Part shown: one piece after another, positions 1 to 7,752 of the stretch
Layout: the number at the start of each line of letters is the position of its first letter
Numbering within the stretch: position 1 is the stretch's first letter
Assembly (NCBI RefSeq): GCF_015550425.1
Contig: NZ_JADNAT010000005.1
Location: 132,852-196,851, forward strand
DNA length: 64,000 nucleotides
Reading direction: 5' to 3'
Source of the DNA: Clostridium sp. 1001275B_160808_H3
GTDB lineage: Bacteria; Bacillota; Clostridia; Clostridiales; Clostridiaceae
The notes under the pieces: generated by a model
What the model was told of the DNA's origin: nothing
Database searches by the model: none
What the model saw: the letters and a program-made list of their open reading frames with translations, nothing else
Translations under genes and position numbers: made by a program

Positions 1-1359
1 GAAAATAAAGTGTTTCCATGTTTAAGTGGAAGTGCCCTTCAAGATGAAGGAATAGATAACTTTTTGAATATATTTAATGAGCTTACTTATACAAATTATG
101 ATGAAGAGGAAGAATTTTCAGGAAGAGTTCATAAGATAAGATACGATAATAATGGAACTAGAATTACTTTTATAAAAGCTATTAGTGGTAATCTTAAAGT
201 AAGGGATGAAATTACTTATGGAATGTTAGATGAAGAAATAACTGAAAAAATAAGTAGCATAAGACTTTATAATGGCAATAAGTTTTCTACTGTTGAAAAA
301 ATATCTGCTGGGGATGTGTTTGCAGTAACAGGAATCACTAAGGCTATGCCAGGAGAAGATACAGGGAAAAATAGGGGAAATATAAAGTTTAATATGATTC
401 CAACATTAACATCTAAGGTTATTTTTGATAAGTCTTATAACGTAAAAGAAGTTTTGGGATATTTTAGAATATTAGAAAATGAGGATCCAGCATTAAATGT
501 TATTTGGAATGAAACACATCAAGAAATTCAAGTTTCAATTATGGGTAAAATTCAGCTTGAAGTACTTAAAGAAGTTGCATTAAATAGATTTAATTTAAAA
601 ATAGAATTTGGGCCTTGTGAAATTATGTATAAGGAAACTATAGATAATAAGACATATGGATATGGACATTTTGAGCCATTAAAGCACTATGCTGAAGTTC
701 ATTTAAAAATAGAGCCAAATAAAAGAGGAGAAGGAATAACCTTTGAAAATAAGTGTCATGCTGATGATTTAACTACAGGAAATCAAAACTTAATTAAAAC
801 ACATATCTTTGAAAGAAATCATCATGGACTTTTAACAGGCTCGCCAATTACAGATATAAAAATTACTTTGCTAACTGGTAGAGCACATAATAAGCATACT
901 GAAGGTGGAGATTTTAGAGAAGCTACTTTTAGAGCAATGAGGCAAGGATTAGAAAAGGCTAATAATATACTTCTTGAACCATTTTATAAATTTAAAATAG
1001 ACATAGAGCTTGATTATATGGGGAAGGTTATATCTGATATTCAAAGGCTAAATGGGAGCTTTGATCCTCCAGAAACAAAATTAAATAAAGTTTCTATAAC
1101 AGGAAGAGGACCAGTAGCTACATTTATGGATTATAGCTCGGAAATACTTACATTTACTAAAGGAAAAGGCAGTATTAGCTTAATATTTGATGGATATGAT
1201 GTATGTCATAATACAGAAGAAGCAATTGAGAAAATAGGATACGATAAAAATGCAGATATAGAATATTCATCAAGTTCTATTTTTTGTTCAAAGGGACAGG
1301 GGTTTGTAGTTCCTTGGGATAATGTTGAAGAATATATTCATTGTGAAATAAAAGAATAA
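1..1359 (+). CDS. TetM/EF-G-like translational GTPase, 5' truncated by window edge
   Basis: The reading frame is open from base 1, so the true start lies outside the window. The first residues contain an SGSA motif that matches the G5 loop of the EF-G/TetM GTPases, meaning the G1-G4 motifs are missing only because the window cuts them off. What follows has the length and order of EF-G domains II to V. Domain IV carries GRAHNKHTEGGDFREATFRA, which lines up with the ribosome-contacting part of the family. Members of this family release tetracycline from the ribosome, but clostridia also carry chromosomal relatives with no proven resistance role. The visible part diverges clearly from TetM in domain IV, so I call the family and not the resistance. 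A GNAT gene follows after 25 bases and may be co-transcribed. Confidence 0.85.
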   Translation, partial: ENKVFPCLSGSALQDEGIDNFLNIFNELTYTNYDEEEEFSGRVHKIRYDNNGTRITFIKAISGNLKVRDEITYGMLDEEITEKISSIRLYNGNKFSTVEKISAGDVFAVTGITKAMPGEDTGKNRGNIKFNMIPTLTSKVIFDKSYNVKEVLGYFRILENEDPALNVIWNETHQEIQVSIMGKIQLEVLKEVALNRFNLKIEFGPCEIMYKETIDNKTYGYGHFEPLKHYAEVHLKIEPNKRGEGITFENKCHADDLTTGNQNLIKTHIFERNHHGLLTGSPITDIKITLLTGRAHNKHTEGGDFREATFRAMRQGLEKANNILLEPFYKFKIDIELDYMGKVISDIQRLNGSFDPPETKLNKVSITGRGPVATFMDYSSEILTFTKGKGSISLIFDGYDVCHNTEEAIEKIGYDKNADIEYSSSSIFCSKGQGFVVPWDNVEEYIHCEIKE

Positions 1360-1384
1360 AAGGTAAATTGGGGGAAAGAGATTT

Positions 1385-1921
1385 ATGTATAAAGAAATAA
1401 AATTAAAAAATGGGGAAAATTTAATTATAAGAAAAGCTGAAGTTAATGATGCGGAAAAGATGATTGAGTATTTAAATATAGTTGGTGGCGAAAGTGATAA
1501 TTTGCTATTTGGAGAAAATGAGTTTCACTTAAGTATAGATCAAGAAAAATCACATTTAGAAAATATGGCTAATCAAGAAAATTCTATCATGTTAGTAGGA
1601 GTAATAAATAAAAAAATAGTAAGTATAGCCCAAATATCTGCATCAAATAGAAAAAGAATATCTCATAATGCAGAAGTTGCCATTTCGGTAAAAAAAGAAT
1701 ATTGGAGTCTTGGTATCGGAAGTGAAGTAATGAAAACATTAATAGACTTTGCTAAATATACTAATAAAATAAAAAATATAAGCCTTGGGGTGAAAGCAAG
1801 TAATACAAAAGCTAGAAATTTATATAGAAAGATTGGCTTTAAAGAAGTAGGAGTTCATAGAAATTTCTTTTTTGTTAATGATGAATACGATGATGAGATA
1901 TTAATGGACCTATATATTTAA
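1385..1921 (+). CDS. GNAT-family N-acetyltransferase (RimL/RimJ-like)
   Basis: A 178-residue protein of typical single-domain GNAT length. The acetyl-CoA pyrophosphate-binding loop is visible as WSLGIGSEVMKTL near residues 106-118, followed by the conserved GVKASNTKARNLYRKIGFKEVG segment that forms the end of the fold in RimL-like enzymes. These enzymes transfer an acetyl group from acetyl-CoA to an amine on a protein, antibiotic or small metabolite; the substrate cannot be read from sequence. A purine-rich ribosome site (GGGGGAAAGAG) precedes the ATG. It sits 25 bases behind the TetM-like GTPase and is followed by a palindromic repeat that separates it from the convergent lipoprotein gene. 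Confidence 0.85.
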   Translation: MYKEIKLKNGENLIIRKAEVNDAEKMIEYLNIVGGESDNLLFGENEFHLSIDQEKSHLENMANQENSIMLVGVINKKIVSIAQISASNRKRISHNAEVAISVKKEYWSLGIGSEVMKTLIDFAKYTNKIKNISLGVKASNTKARNLYRKIGFKEVGVHRNFFFVNDEYDDEILMDLYI

Positions 1922-1924
1922 AAT

Positions 1925-2030
1925 AATGAAAGAATGAAAAATGAAAGAATTGAGGATGTTTTGCTCTGCAAAATTTAAATCCACAATTATTTCATTATTT
2001 CATTCCTTAATTACTTAATTCTTTAATTTA
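1925..2030. repeat. Palindromic AT-rich repeat element between convergent genes
   Basis: The left arm (1932-1957) and right arm (1979-2006) are imperfect inverted copies of GAATGAAA..AATGAAA.AATT..GGAT. Between them is a perfect small hairpin, TTTTGC-TCT-GCAAAA (1959-1973). The same plan, AT-rich arms around short hairpins with a 3-nt loop, recurs at about 61.8 kb. It may also act as a bidirectional terminator for the two convergent genes. The right arm reaches the end of the lipoprotein gene. Confidence 0.6.
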
Positions 2031-2675
2031 AAACAAGTGAGCCACAAGTTTATTTCCATCTTCAAAAACAGTTACAGTAAAGTAATTCCAAGGAACTACT
2101 GTTGCTCCTACTCTTGAAATAGCAACTCTTATTTTAAAACTATGTCCAGAGTTTGTATTAGAATCTAAGCCTTCATAAGTTACTCTGTCTAACCTAACTA
2201 CCATTTCCTCACCACTTGATAGTTCCATTTGACTTCTTAGTGAAGCTAAATCTTTTTTTAATTTTTCTTTATCTTCTTCAGAAATAGGCTCGTATCCTTT
2301 TTCACTAGTATTACTATATGTTATTAAATAGTTATATATAGAAGTATCTTCATTTAAGTAGGCATATAATAAATCATTTATAAAATCTATTTCTTTATAT
2401 TCACCAGAAGTATAATGAATAGATGTTTGATCATCATAAATATTAGTGCTTTTTTCTATTGCATTAATATCCTTAGTAGAGGTATATGATTTTCCAAATG
2501 CTTCAAAGGAAGTAGGGGATTTAGGTTCTTCTTTTACTGTATCATCTGATTGAATATTTTCTTCAATAGGATTATTGTCAGTTACATCATCTTTTGAGTT
2601 TGCGTTTTTACATGAAGTAAAATTCAAAGTAATTAACAATGAAATCAATAATAAAAATACTTTTTTTATTTTCAT
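2028..2675 (-). CDS. Predicted lipoprotein of unknown function
   Basis: A 215-residue protein with a lipoprotein signal: basic MKIKK, a hydrophobic stretch of about 15 residues and a lipobox-like FTSC, with Cys22 the likely lipidated residue. A low-complexity acidic linker (residues 23-55, many D, E, N, P) follows, then a mixed alpha/beta domain of about 150 residues that I do not recognise. It would sit on the outer face of the membrane. A good ribosome site (AAAGGAGC) precedes the ATG. It is monocistronic, convergent with the GNAT gene and divergent from the glyoxalase gene. No catalytic motif is apparent. Confidence 0.75.
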   Translation of the reverse strand: MKIKKVFLLLISLLITLNFTSCKNANSKDDVTDNNPIEENIQSDDTVKEEPKSPTSFEAFGKSYTSTKDINAIEKSTNIYDDQTSIHYTSGEYKEIDFINDLLYAYLNEDTSIYNYLITYSNTSEKGYEPISEEDKEKLKKDLASLRSQMELSSGEEMVVRLDRVTYEGLDSNTNSGHSFKIRVAISRVGATVVPWNYFTVTVFEDGNKLVAHLF

Positions 2676-2970
2676 ATGAGCTCCTTTACTAGATAATTAT
2701 TCCAAAAAACTTATGTAAATTTATTGTATGATAAAATATAAGAAAAGTAAATTAATAAAAGAAAACCTTTAAATATATTTAAAAAATTAAAAAGTGTTTA
2801 TGGATTAAACAATTGGTTGATAAAATGTAATTTCAGAAATATAATTATATATAAGAATTAATATTATCTAGTGATTAATATTATTATTTTAATTAAATGA
2901 ACTAATTATATAATAATTTTATTACTATAGTGATTAATAATTAAATAGATTAAATTTAGGAGGAAAAGAA
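2676..2970. promoter_or_regulatory. Divergent promoter region between lipoprotein and glyoxalase genes
   Basis: A 295-bp very AT-rich spacer without a plausible gene. A 13-base motif, TAGTGATTAATAT/A, occurs twice as a direct repeat about 60 bases apart within roughly 100 bases of the glyoxalase start, with TATAAT-like sequence between the copies. The repeats could be a regulator site, but I recognise no specific regulator. The glyoxalase ribosome site is TTTAGGAGGAAAAG. Confidence 0.35.
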
Positions 2971-3354
2971 ATGTCAGTTAAAATGTTACACACTTGTATT
3001 AGAGTTAAAGACTTAGAAAAGTCATTAAAGTTTTACAAAGAAGCGTTAGATTTAATAGAAACAAGAAGAAAGGAATATCCAGAAAATAAGTTTAGTCTTG
3101 TTTATTTATCTAATGAAGAAGGTGGATATGAAATAGAGCTTACTTATAATTATGATGTTGAAAAACCTTATGATTTAGGAAATGGTTTTAGTCATATTGC
3201 TGTTGAAGTAGAAGACTTAGAAGCAATGAGAGAAAAACATATAGCTTTAGGATATGAAGTAACTCCATTTAAGGGACTTCCAGGAACAAAACCTTCATAT
3301 TATTTTGTAACAGATCCAGATGGATATAAAATTGAAGTAATTAGAGCTAAATAA
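2971..3354 (+). CDS. gloA: Lactoylglutathione lyase (glyoxalase I), VOC family
   Basis: A 127-residue vicinal-oxygen-chelate protein with two beta-alpha-beta-beta-beta modules. The four metal ligands of bacterial nickel-type glyoxalase I are all in place: His7, Glu56, His75 and Glu122, almost the same numbering as E. coli GloA. GloA isomerises the hemithioacetal of methylglyoxal and a low-molecular-weight thiol, detoxifying methylglyoxal. Clostridia often lack glutathione, so another thiol may be the true partner; that is inference. It is a single gene with its own promoter region and terminator. The next gene, lactate dehydrogenase, is separate but metabolically close. Confidence 0.92.
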   Translation: MSVKMLHTCIRVKDLEKSLKFYKEALDLIETRRKEYPENKFSLVYLSNEEGGYEIELTYNYDVEKPYDLGNGFSHIAVEVEDLEAMREKHIALGYEVTPFKGLPGTKPSYYFVTDPDGYKIEVIRAK

Positions 3355-3362
3355 ATTAAAGT

Positions 3363-3402
3363 AAATCTAGTGGCTTTACAAAAGTTACTAGATTTATTTT
3401 TG
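3363..3402 (+). terminator. Rho-independent terminator after gloA
   Basis: A perfect 9-bp stem AAATCTAGT / ACTAGATTT encloses a 15-nt loop and is followed by ATTTTT. Confidence 0.8.
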
Positions 3403-3626
3403 TATATAATACATAAACTATTTAATGTAATATATAAATTAAACTAAAAATGCTTTTAAAAGGTTAATTATAAATTATATTAGTTAGTAATAAGAAGTTA
3501 TTAATTTTAAAAATATATAGTTTATATAATAAAAATTATCTAAAAGAAGTATAAATTACCAAGTAATTAGTTTATAATAGAAATAAATTACAATAAATTA
3601 AATAAAAGGATGAAGGAGTATTATAT

Positions 3627-4565
3627 ATGAGTAAAATATCAATAATTGGAGCAGGCTCAATTGGAGCAACTACTGCCTTTGCCTTACTACAAAAGGAAGT
3701 AGCAAGAGAAATAGTTATAAATGATATTAATCAAGAAAAAGCATTAGGAGAAGTTCTTGACTTAATGCACGGTAGTTCACTAAATAGTCCTTGTAATGTT
3801 ACACTAGGCTCTTTAGAGGATACCAAAGATTCAGATATAATTGTTATAACTGCTGGTGTTGCACAAAAGCCAGGAGAAACTAGACTAGATTTAGTTGATA
3901 AAAACTATAAAATATTCAAAAGCTTTGTTCCAACAATATCAAAATTAAGTCCTAATGCAATATTATTAGTTGTATCAAATCCAGTAGATATATTAGCATA
4001 CATGACTTATAAATTATCTGGATTTCCTAAGGAAAGGGTTATTGGTTCAGGTACAGTTTTAGACACAACAAGATTAAGAAGTTTACTTGGAAAGTACTTT
4101 GGTATCGATGGAAGAATTGTTCAAGGATATGTTTTAGGAGAACATGGAGATAGTGAATTTGTTCCATGGTCATCATTAACAATTGGAAATATTCCAATAA
4201 AAAATTTCTCAGAACAATTAAAAATAGAATGGGATGAAGCAACAGAAAAAGTTATTGCTGATGATGTTAAGAATGCAGCTTATGAAGTTATTAATAGAAA
4301 AGGAGCTACTGCTTTTTCAGTTGCAGCAGTTTTAACAAGAATAGTGGAAGCATTCTTAAAAGATGAGAAAACTGTATTATCAGTATCTACTTTATTAGAT
4401 GACTATTTAGGGGTTAACAACACATACTTAAGTGTTCCAACAATAGTAGGTAAAAATGGAGTAGAAAAAGTATTAAATATAGAATTATCAGAAGAAGAAA
4501 AAGAAAAGTTTGTTTCATCAGCTAAGATAATGAAAGAATATATTGATAGAATCGATAATAATTAA
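3627..4565 (+). CDS. ldh: L-lactate dehydrogenase
   Basis: A 312-residue NAD-dependent L-lactate dehydrogenase, full length for the family. The Rossmann motif GAGSIGA is at residues 8-14. The substrate loop reads AQKPGETR with Gln80 and Arg86; Gln at this place favours lactate over malate. Arg149 binds the substrate carboxylate and the catalytic pair is Asp146/His173 in GEHGD. It reduces pyruvate to L-lactate and regenerates NAD+ in fermentation. It is a single gene behind a 270-bp AT-rich leader with a TATAAT-like box at about 3572-3577 and is followed by a strong terminator. Allosteric control by fructose-1,6-bisphosphate is usual in this group but cannot be judged here. Confidence 0.95.
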   Translation: MSKISIIGAGSIGATTAFALLQKEVAREIVINDINQEKALGEVLDLMHGSSLNSPCNVTLGSLEDTKDSDIIVITAGVAQKPGETRLDLVDKNYKIFKSFVPTISKLSPNAILLVVSNPVDILAYMTYKLSGFPKERVIGSGTVLDTTRLRSLLGKYFGIDGRIVQGYVLGEHGDSEFVPWSSLTIGNIPIKNFSEQLKIEWDEATEKVIADDVKNAAYEVINRKGATAFSVAAVLTRIVEAFLKDEKTVLSVSTLLDDYLGVNNTYLSVPTIVGKNGVEKVLNIELSEEEKEKFVSSAKIMKEYIDRIDNN

Positions 4566-4577
4566 AACTTTAATGTG

Positions 4578-4610
4578 AAGGTATGAAATTTTAATTTCAT
4601 ACCTTTTAAA
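4578..4610 (+). terminator. Rho-independent terminator after ldh
   Basis: A 12-bp perfect stem AAGGTATGAAAT / ATTTCATACCTT is followed by a T-rich tail. Confidence 0.85.
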
Positions 4611-4779
4611 TTTATATTGGGAATATAGATCGAAAAACTTTCTACTAAATTTTATAAGTGCTTAATAAATATTATGAGTCTATAACGTAATAATAAATCT
4701 TTAAGGAATCATCTTATATTAAACATTGATATATATAATATACATATAAATTAGAAATTATTTAAAAGTGTTAACATAG

Positions 4780-4808
4780 TCGACACTTTACTATTTTTAT
4801 TGTAAAAT
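4780..4808 (+). promoter_or_regulatory. Candidate sigma-A promoter for the L,D-transpeptidase gene
   Basis: TCGACA (4780-4785) and TAAAAT (4803-4808) are separated by 17 bases, giving a predicted leader of about 110 nt. A second TATAAT lies close to the gene (4901-4906). The remainder of the 358-bp gap after ldh (4566-4923) holds only the ldh terminator and featureless AT-rich sequence. Confidence 0.45.
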
Positions 4809-4923
4809 ATATTATTATTGGGAAAAAATAACATTAATTAAGGTTTAAAACGAAAAATTAAAGCATAGTATAGATAGAAATTATGTTTAATTTAAATGAG
4901 TATAATGAGAGGGATACAGTAAT

Positions 4924-6318
4924 ATGAAAAAAATTAATATAAGGGAATTTTTTGAAAATAAAATAACAGGATACATTATTATTATATTTGCGGCAATTAT
5001 ATTTGTTTATTTACTTATATCAATATTTTTTACTAATCATTTATTCTTTAATACTAGTATAAATGGAATTAATTTATCATTAAAAACTTATGAAGAGGCA
5101 CAGGATATACTAAAAGGCTCCATAAGTGATTATAAATTACAAATAATAGAGAGAGATGGCAAAATAGAAGAAATATTAGGAAAGGATATAGAGCTAAAGT
5201 TTAAGGAAAACAATAGTGGTATTAACATAAAAGAAGTACAAGCCCCATTAAAGTGGATTGTAGGATTAATTAAAAAGCAAAACTATTATATGAATGATTT
5301 AGTAATTTATAATGATGAAAAATTAAAAAATAAAATTAAAGAGTTAGACTGTTTAAATAAAGATATTATTGAACCTAAGAATGTAGGATTCAAATATTCA
5401 AATGGTTCATATGAGTTTATTGAAGAGATTTATGGAAATAAGGTAGATGAAAATAAATTATATGAAACTATAGAAAACAGTATATTAAGAGGAGAAGCTA
5501 AATTAGATTTAAATGAGAAACTATGCTACGAAAATCCAGAGTACACAATAAACTCTGAAAAGGCAATGACAACTAAAGATACTTTAAATAAGTATGTATC
5601 AACCCAAATAACATATTTATTTGGAAATAAAAATGAAGTATTAGATGGAAATAGAATAAACGAATGGCTTAGTGTTAATGACGATTTAGAAGTAATAATA
5701 AATGAAAACTCAGTAAAAGATTATGTATTAGAGCTAAGTGCAAAGTATAACACAGTTGGAATAGCAAGAAATTTTAAATCTTCTACAGGAAAAGTTGTTG
5801 AGGTTAAAGGTGGATATTATGGGTGGAAAATTAATTATGTAGCAGAAACAAAGATGTTATTGGAAAATATAAAGCTTGGTGCAGTACTTGAAAAAGAACC
5901 AATATACACACAAAAAGGTATCAATAGAGATGCAGATGATATAGGGGATACCTATGTAGAAATCAATATAACAAGGCAGCATTTATGGTTTTATAAAGAT
6001 GGTGAACTTATTACTCAAGGGGATGTGGTAACTGGAGATCCTGGGAAAGGATATTCCACTAAACTTGGAACGTATATGCTTAATTATAAGCAAAAGGAAG
6101 CAACTTTAAGAGGTCCAAATTATGAAGCAAAAGTAATTTATTGGATGCCTTTTAATGGGAACATAGGAATTCATGATGCAAGTTGGAGATATTCTTTTGG
6201 AGGGACAATATATAAATCAAATGGAACTCATGGTTGTGTAAATTCTCCGTCATATTTAGCAAAAACTATTTTTGATAATATAGATGAAGGAACTCCTGTT
6301 ATTTGCTATGAAGAATAG
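4924..6318 (+). CDS. Membrane-anchored L,D-transpeptidase (YkuD domain)
   Basis: A 464-residue protein with one N-terminal membrane segment (residues about 16-37), then a long extracellular region resembling the tandem peptidoglycan-binding PG_binding_4 modules (about 60-330), and a C-terminal YkuD catalytic domain (about 340-462). The catalytic signature is intact: an upstream GIHDA histidine and SNGTHGCVNSP with nucleophile Cys438. Such enzymes make 3->3 cross-links in peptidoglycan or attach proteins to it, outside the membrane. The ribosome site GAGAGGGA is close to the ATG. It is monocistronic with a strong terminator. The length and architecture are normal for clostridial homologs. Confidence 0.92.
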   Translation: MKKINIREFFENKITGYIIIIFAAIIFVYLLISIFFTNHLFFNTSINGINLSLKTYEEAQDILKGSISDYKLQIIERDGKIEEILGKDIELKFKENNSGINIKEVQAPLKWIVGLIKKQNYYMNDLVIYNDEKLKNKIKELDCLNKDIIEPKNVGFKYSNGSYEFIEEIYGNKVDENKLYETIENSILRGEAKLDLNEKLCYENPEYTINSEKAMTTKDTLNKYVSTQITYLFGNKNEVLDGNRINEWLSVNDDLEVIINENSVKDYVLELSAKYNTVGIARNFKSSTGKVVEVKGGYYGWKINYVAETKMLLENIKLGAVLEKEPIYTQKGINRDADDIGDTYVEINITRQHLWFYKDGELITQGDVVTGDPGKGYSTKLGTYMLNYKQKEATLRGPNYEAKVIYWMPFNGNIGIHDASWRYSFGGTIYKSNGTHGCVNSPSYLAKTIFDNIDEGTPVICYEE

Positions 6319-6340
6319 AAATATTAAAGTAAAAGAATTT

Positions 6341-6380
6341 AAGGTTAGATATGTGTTTTAGACACTAATCTAGCCTTTTT
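6341..6380 (+). terminator. Rho-independent terminator after L,D-transpeptidase
   Basis: AAGGTTAGAT pairs with ATCTAGCCTT (one G-U) and runs into CTTTTT. An outer AAAGTAAAA / TTTTACTTT pairing can extend the stem. Confidence 0.85.
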
Positions 6381-6528
6381 ACTTTAAAAAAATAATAATA
6401 GATTTACTTTAAGAATGACCTTTTTATAGTAGAAATATATAAAAAATTAAATACTTTATATGATATAATTAGTTTAATTATTATAAGGATTAAGGATTTA
6501 ACTATGGCTTTAAAGGAGGTCATTTTAT

Positions 6529-7452
6529 ATGGCGAAAAGAAGGGTAACATTAAAAGATATTGCAAGAGAAGCAGGTGTATCTGCAGCAACAGTATCATAT
6601 GTTCTTAATTATTCAGAAAAAGAAAAGATTAGCCATGAAACAAGATTAAAAGTTTTTGATATAGCGAAAAAATTAAACTATGTTCCCAACATGGCAGCTA
6701 AATCTTTAGCAAGTAAAAGAAGTTATTTAGTTGGAATCATAATAAATTTAGGTGAAAAAAATCTAAAGAGTAAATTATATGAGTACTATGATTTAACTAA
6801 TGAAATTCAAAAAGAAGTTTATAAGCTTGGATATGATGTAGTGTTTTTAGCTACTAAAGAACCAAATAAAGATATACAAGTTGGACAAAAAAGATCTTTA
6901 GATGCTGTATTTGTTATTGATATGGATAAAAGTAAACTAAAATATCTCACAAGTAATTTTTATGTACCAGTAATATTTATTGATGGATATTTAGAAGATC
7001 CGATATTTTGCAAGATATTAAGTGATTATAATGAGTTGTTTAATATATTAGAAAAAAAATCAGAGATTAAAAAAGATTCCTATATTATTATGGAAGATTA
7101 CTCAAATGAAAACTTAAGAGAAATTGTAAATGAAAGATTCCCAAAAGAAAATATATTTGTAAATAAACATGATAGTGATTTAATTGGATTTTTAGAAAAG
7201 CATAAGAATAAAAGAGGCGTAGTTTTAGGGGAGATATTAGGAATGCAAGTAGAAAAATATGTAGATACTAAAGATATAATAGTTATTATTGGATCAGAAG
7301 AATCAAATTTATTATTTTCTCATACAAAAACAATTTCTATGAGTAATAAAGAAAAAGCAAAAAAATCAGTTGAACTCATGCAAAAATTAATTAATTTAGA
7401 TGAAGAGGAAATTATAAATACTACATATATAAAACCAATTTTTAAATATTAG
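6529..7452 (+). CDS. LacI-family transcriptional regulator, probable maltodextrin repressor
   Basis: A 307-residue protein. The N-terminal LacI helix-turn-helix is clear: VTLKDIAREAGVSAATVSYVLN (residues 6-27), followed by the hinge helix region PNMAAKSLASKRS. The effector-binding core is recognisable but short and divergent for the family (usual total 330-340), so the ligand cannot be read. It lies directly upstream of, and in the same direction as, the maltodextrin importer operon, from which it is separated by its own terminator and a promoter carrying a LacI-type operator. Control of that operon is therefore the obvious inference. The start ATG follows AAAGGAGG. Confidence 0.88.
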   Translation: MAKRRVTLKDIAREAGVSAATVSYVLNYSEKEKISHETRLKVFDIAKKLNYVPNMAAKSLASKRSYLVGIIINLGEKNLKSKLYEYYDLTNEIQKEVYKLGYDVVFLATKEPNKDIQVGQKRSLDAVFVIDMDKSKLKYLTSNFYVPVIFIDGYLEDPIFCKILSDYNELFNILEKKSEIKKDSYIIMEDYSNENLREIVNERFPKENIFVNKHDSDLIGFLEKHKNKRGVVLGEILGMQVEKYVDTKDIIVIIGSEESNLLFSHTKTISMSNKEKAKKSVELMQKLINLDEEEIINTTYIKPIFKY

Positions 7453-7460
7453 AAATAATA

Positions 7461-7497
7461 AAAATGTGAGTTTGCACAAAGTTCACATTTTTTTATT
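7461..7497 (+). terminator. Rho-independent terminator after the LacI gene
   Basis: An 8-bp stem AAATGTGA / TCACATTT is followed by a run of T (ATTTTTTTATTTTT). Confidence 0.8.
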
Positions 7498-7679
7498 TTT
7501 TTACTGATTTTAGAGATAAGTTAACATGATGCTTAACAAATATAAGGAAGATATCATAGGAGTGCAATATCAAAGTGTTTTAAATAAAATATTTTTACTT
7601 AACAAAAAGCTTTTAGAAATTTACTTAAATTTAGATGAAAATTTGAATTGTACATATGTATGAAAGTTCTTGAATGTAA

Positions 7680-7708
7680 TTGACTACAAAAGGATATATT
7701 GTTATACT
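7680..7708 (+). promoter_or_regulatory. Sigma-A promoter of the maltodextrin operon
   Basis: TTGACT (7680-7685) and TATACT (7703-7708) have the ideal 17-base spacing. Transcription should start near 7715, inside the adjacent operator. The rest of the gap from 7498 to 7679 shows nothing else recognisable. Confidence 0.8.
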
Positions 7709-7711
7709 CAG

Positions 7712-7733
7712 GTTACTTAAACGAATAAGTTAA
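7712..7733. promoter_or_regulatory. LacI-type operator overlapping the transcription start
   Basis: A pseudo-palindrome centred on CG at 7722-7723, with arms TtACTTA and TAAGTtA. LacI-family operators are typically CG-centred palindromes of this size. Its place over the predicted start site fits repression of the importer operon by the regulator encoded just upstream. Confidence 0.6.
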
Positions 7734-7752
7734 ACAGAAAGAAGGAGTGGAA

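Noticed and set aside
1-1359. Calling the first gene a tetracycline-resistance determinant
   Set aside because: Only the C-terminal part is visible and it diverges from TetM in domain IV; chromosomal relatives without resistance are common.
4039-4242. Minus-strand open frame inside ldh
   Set aside because: Lies wholly within a clear gene, no ribosome site, low-complexity Leu/His composition typical of a shadow frame.
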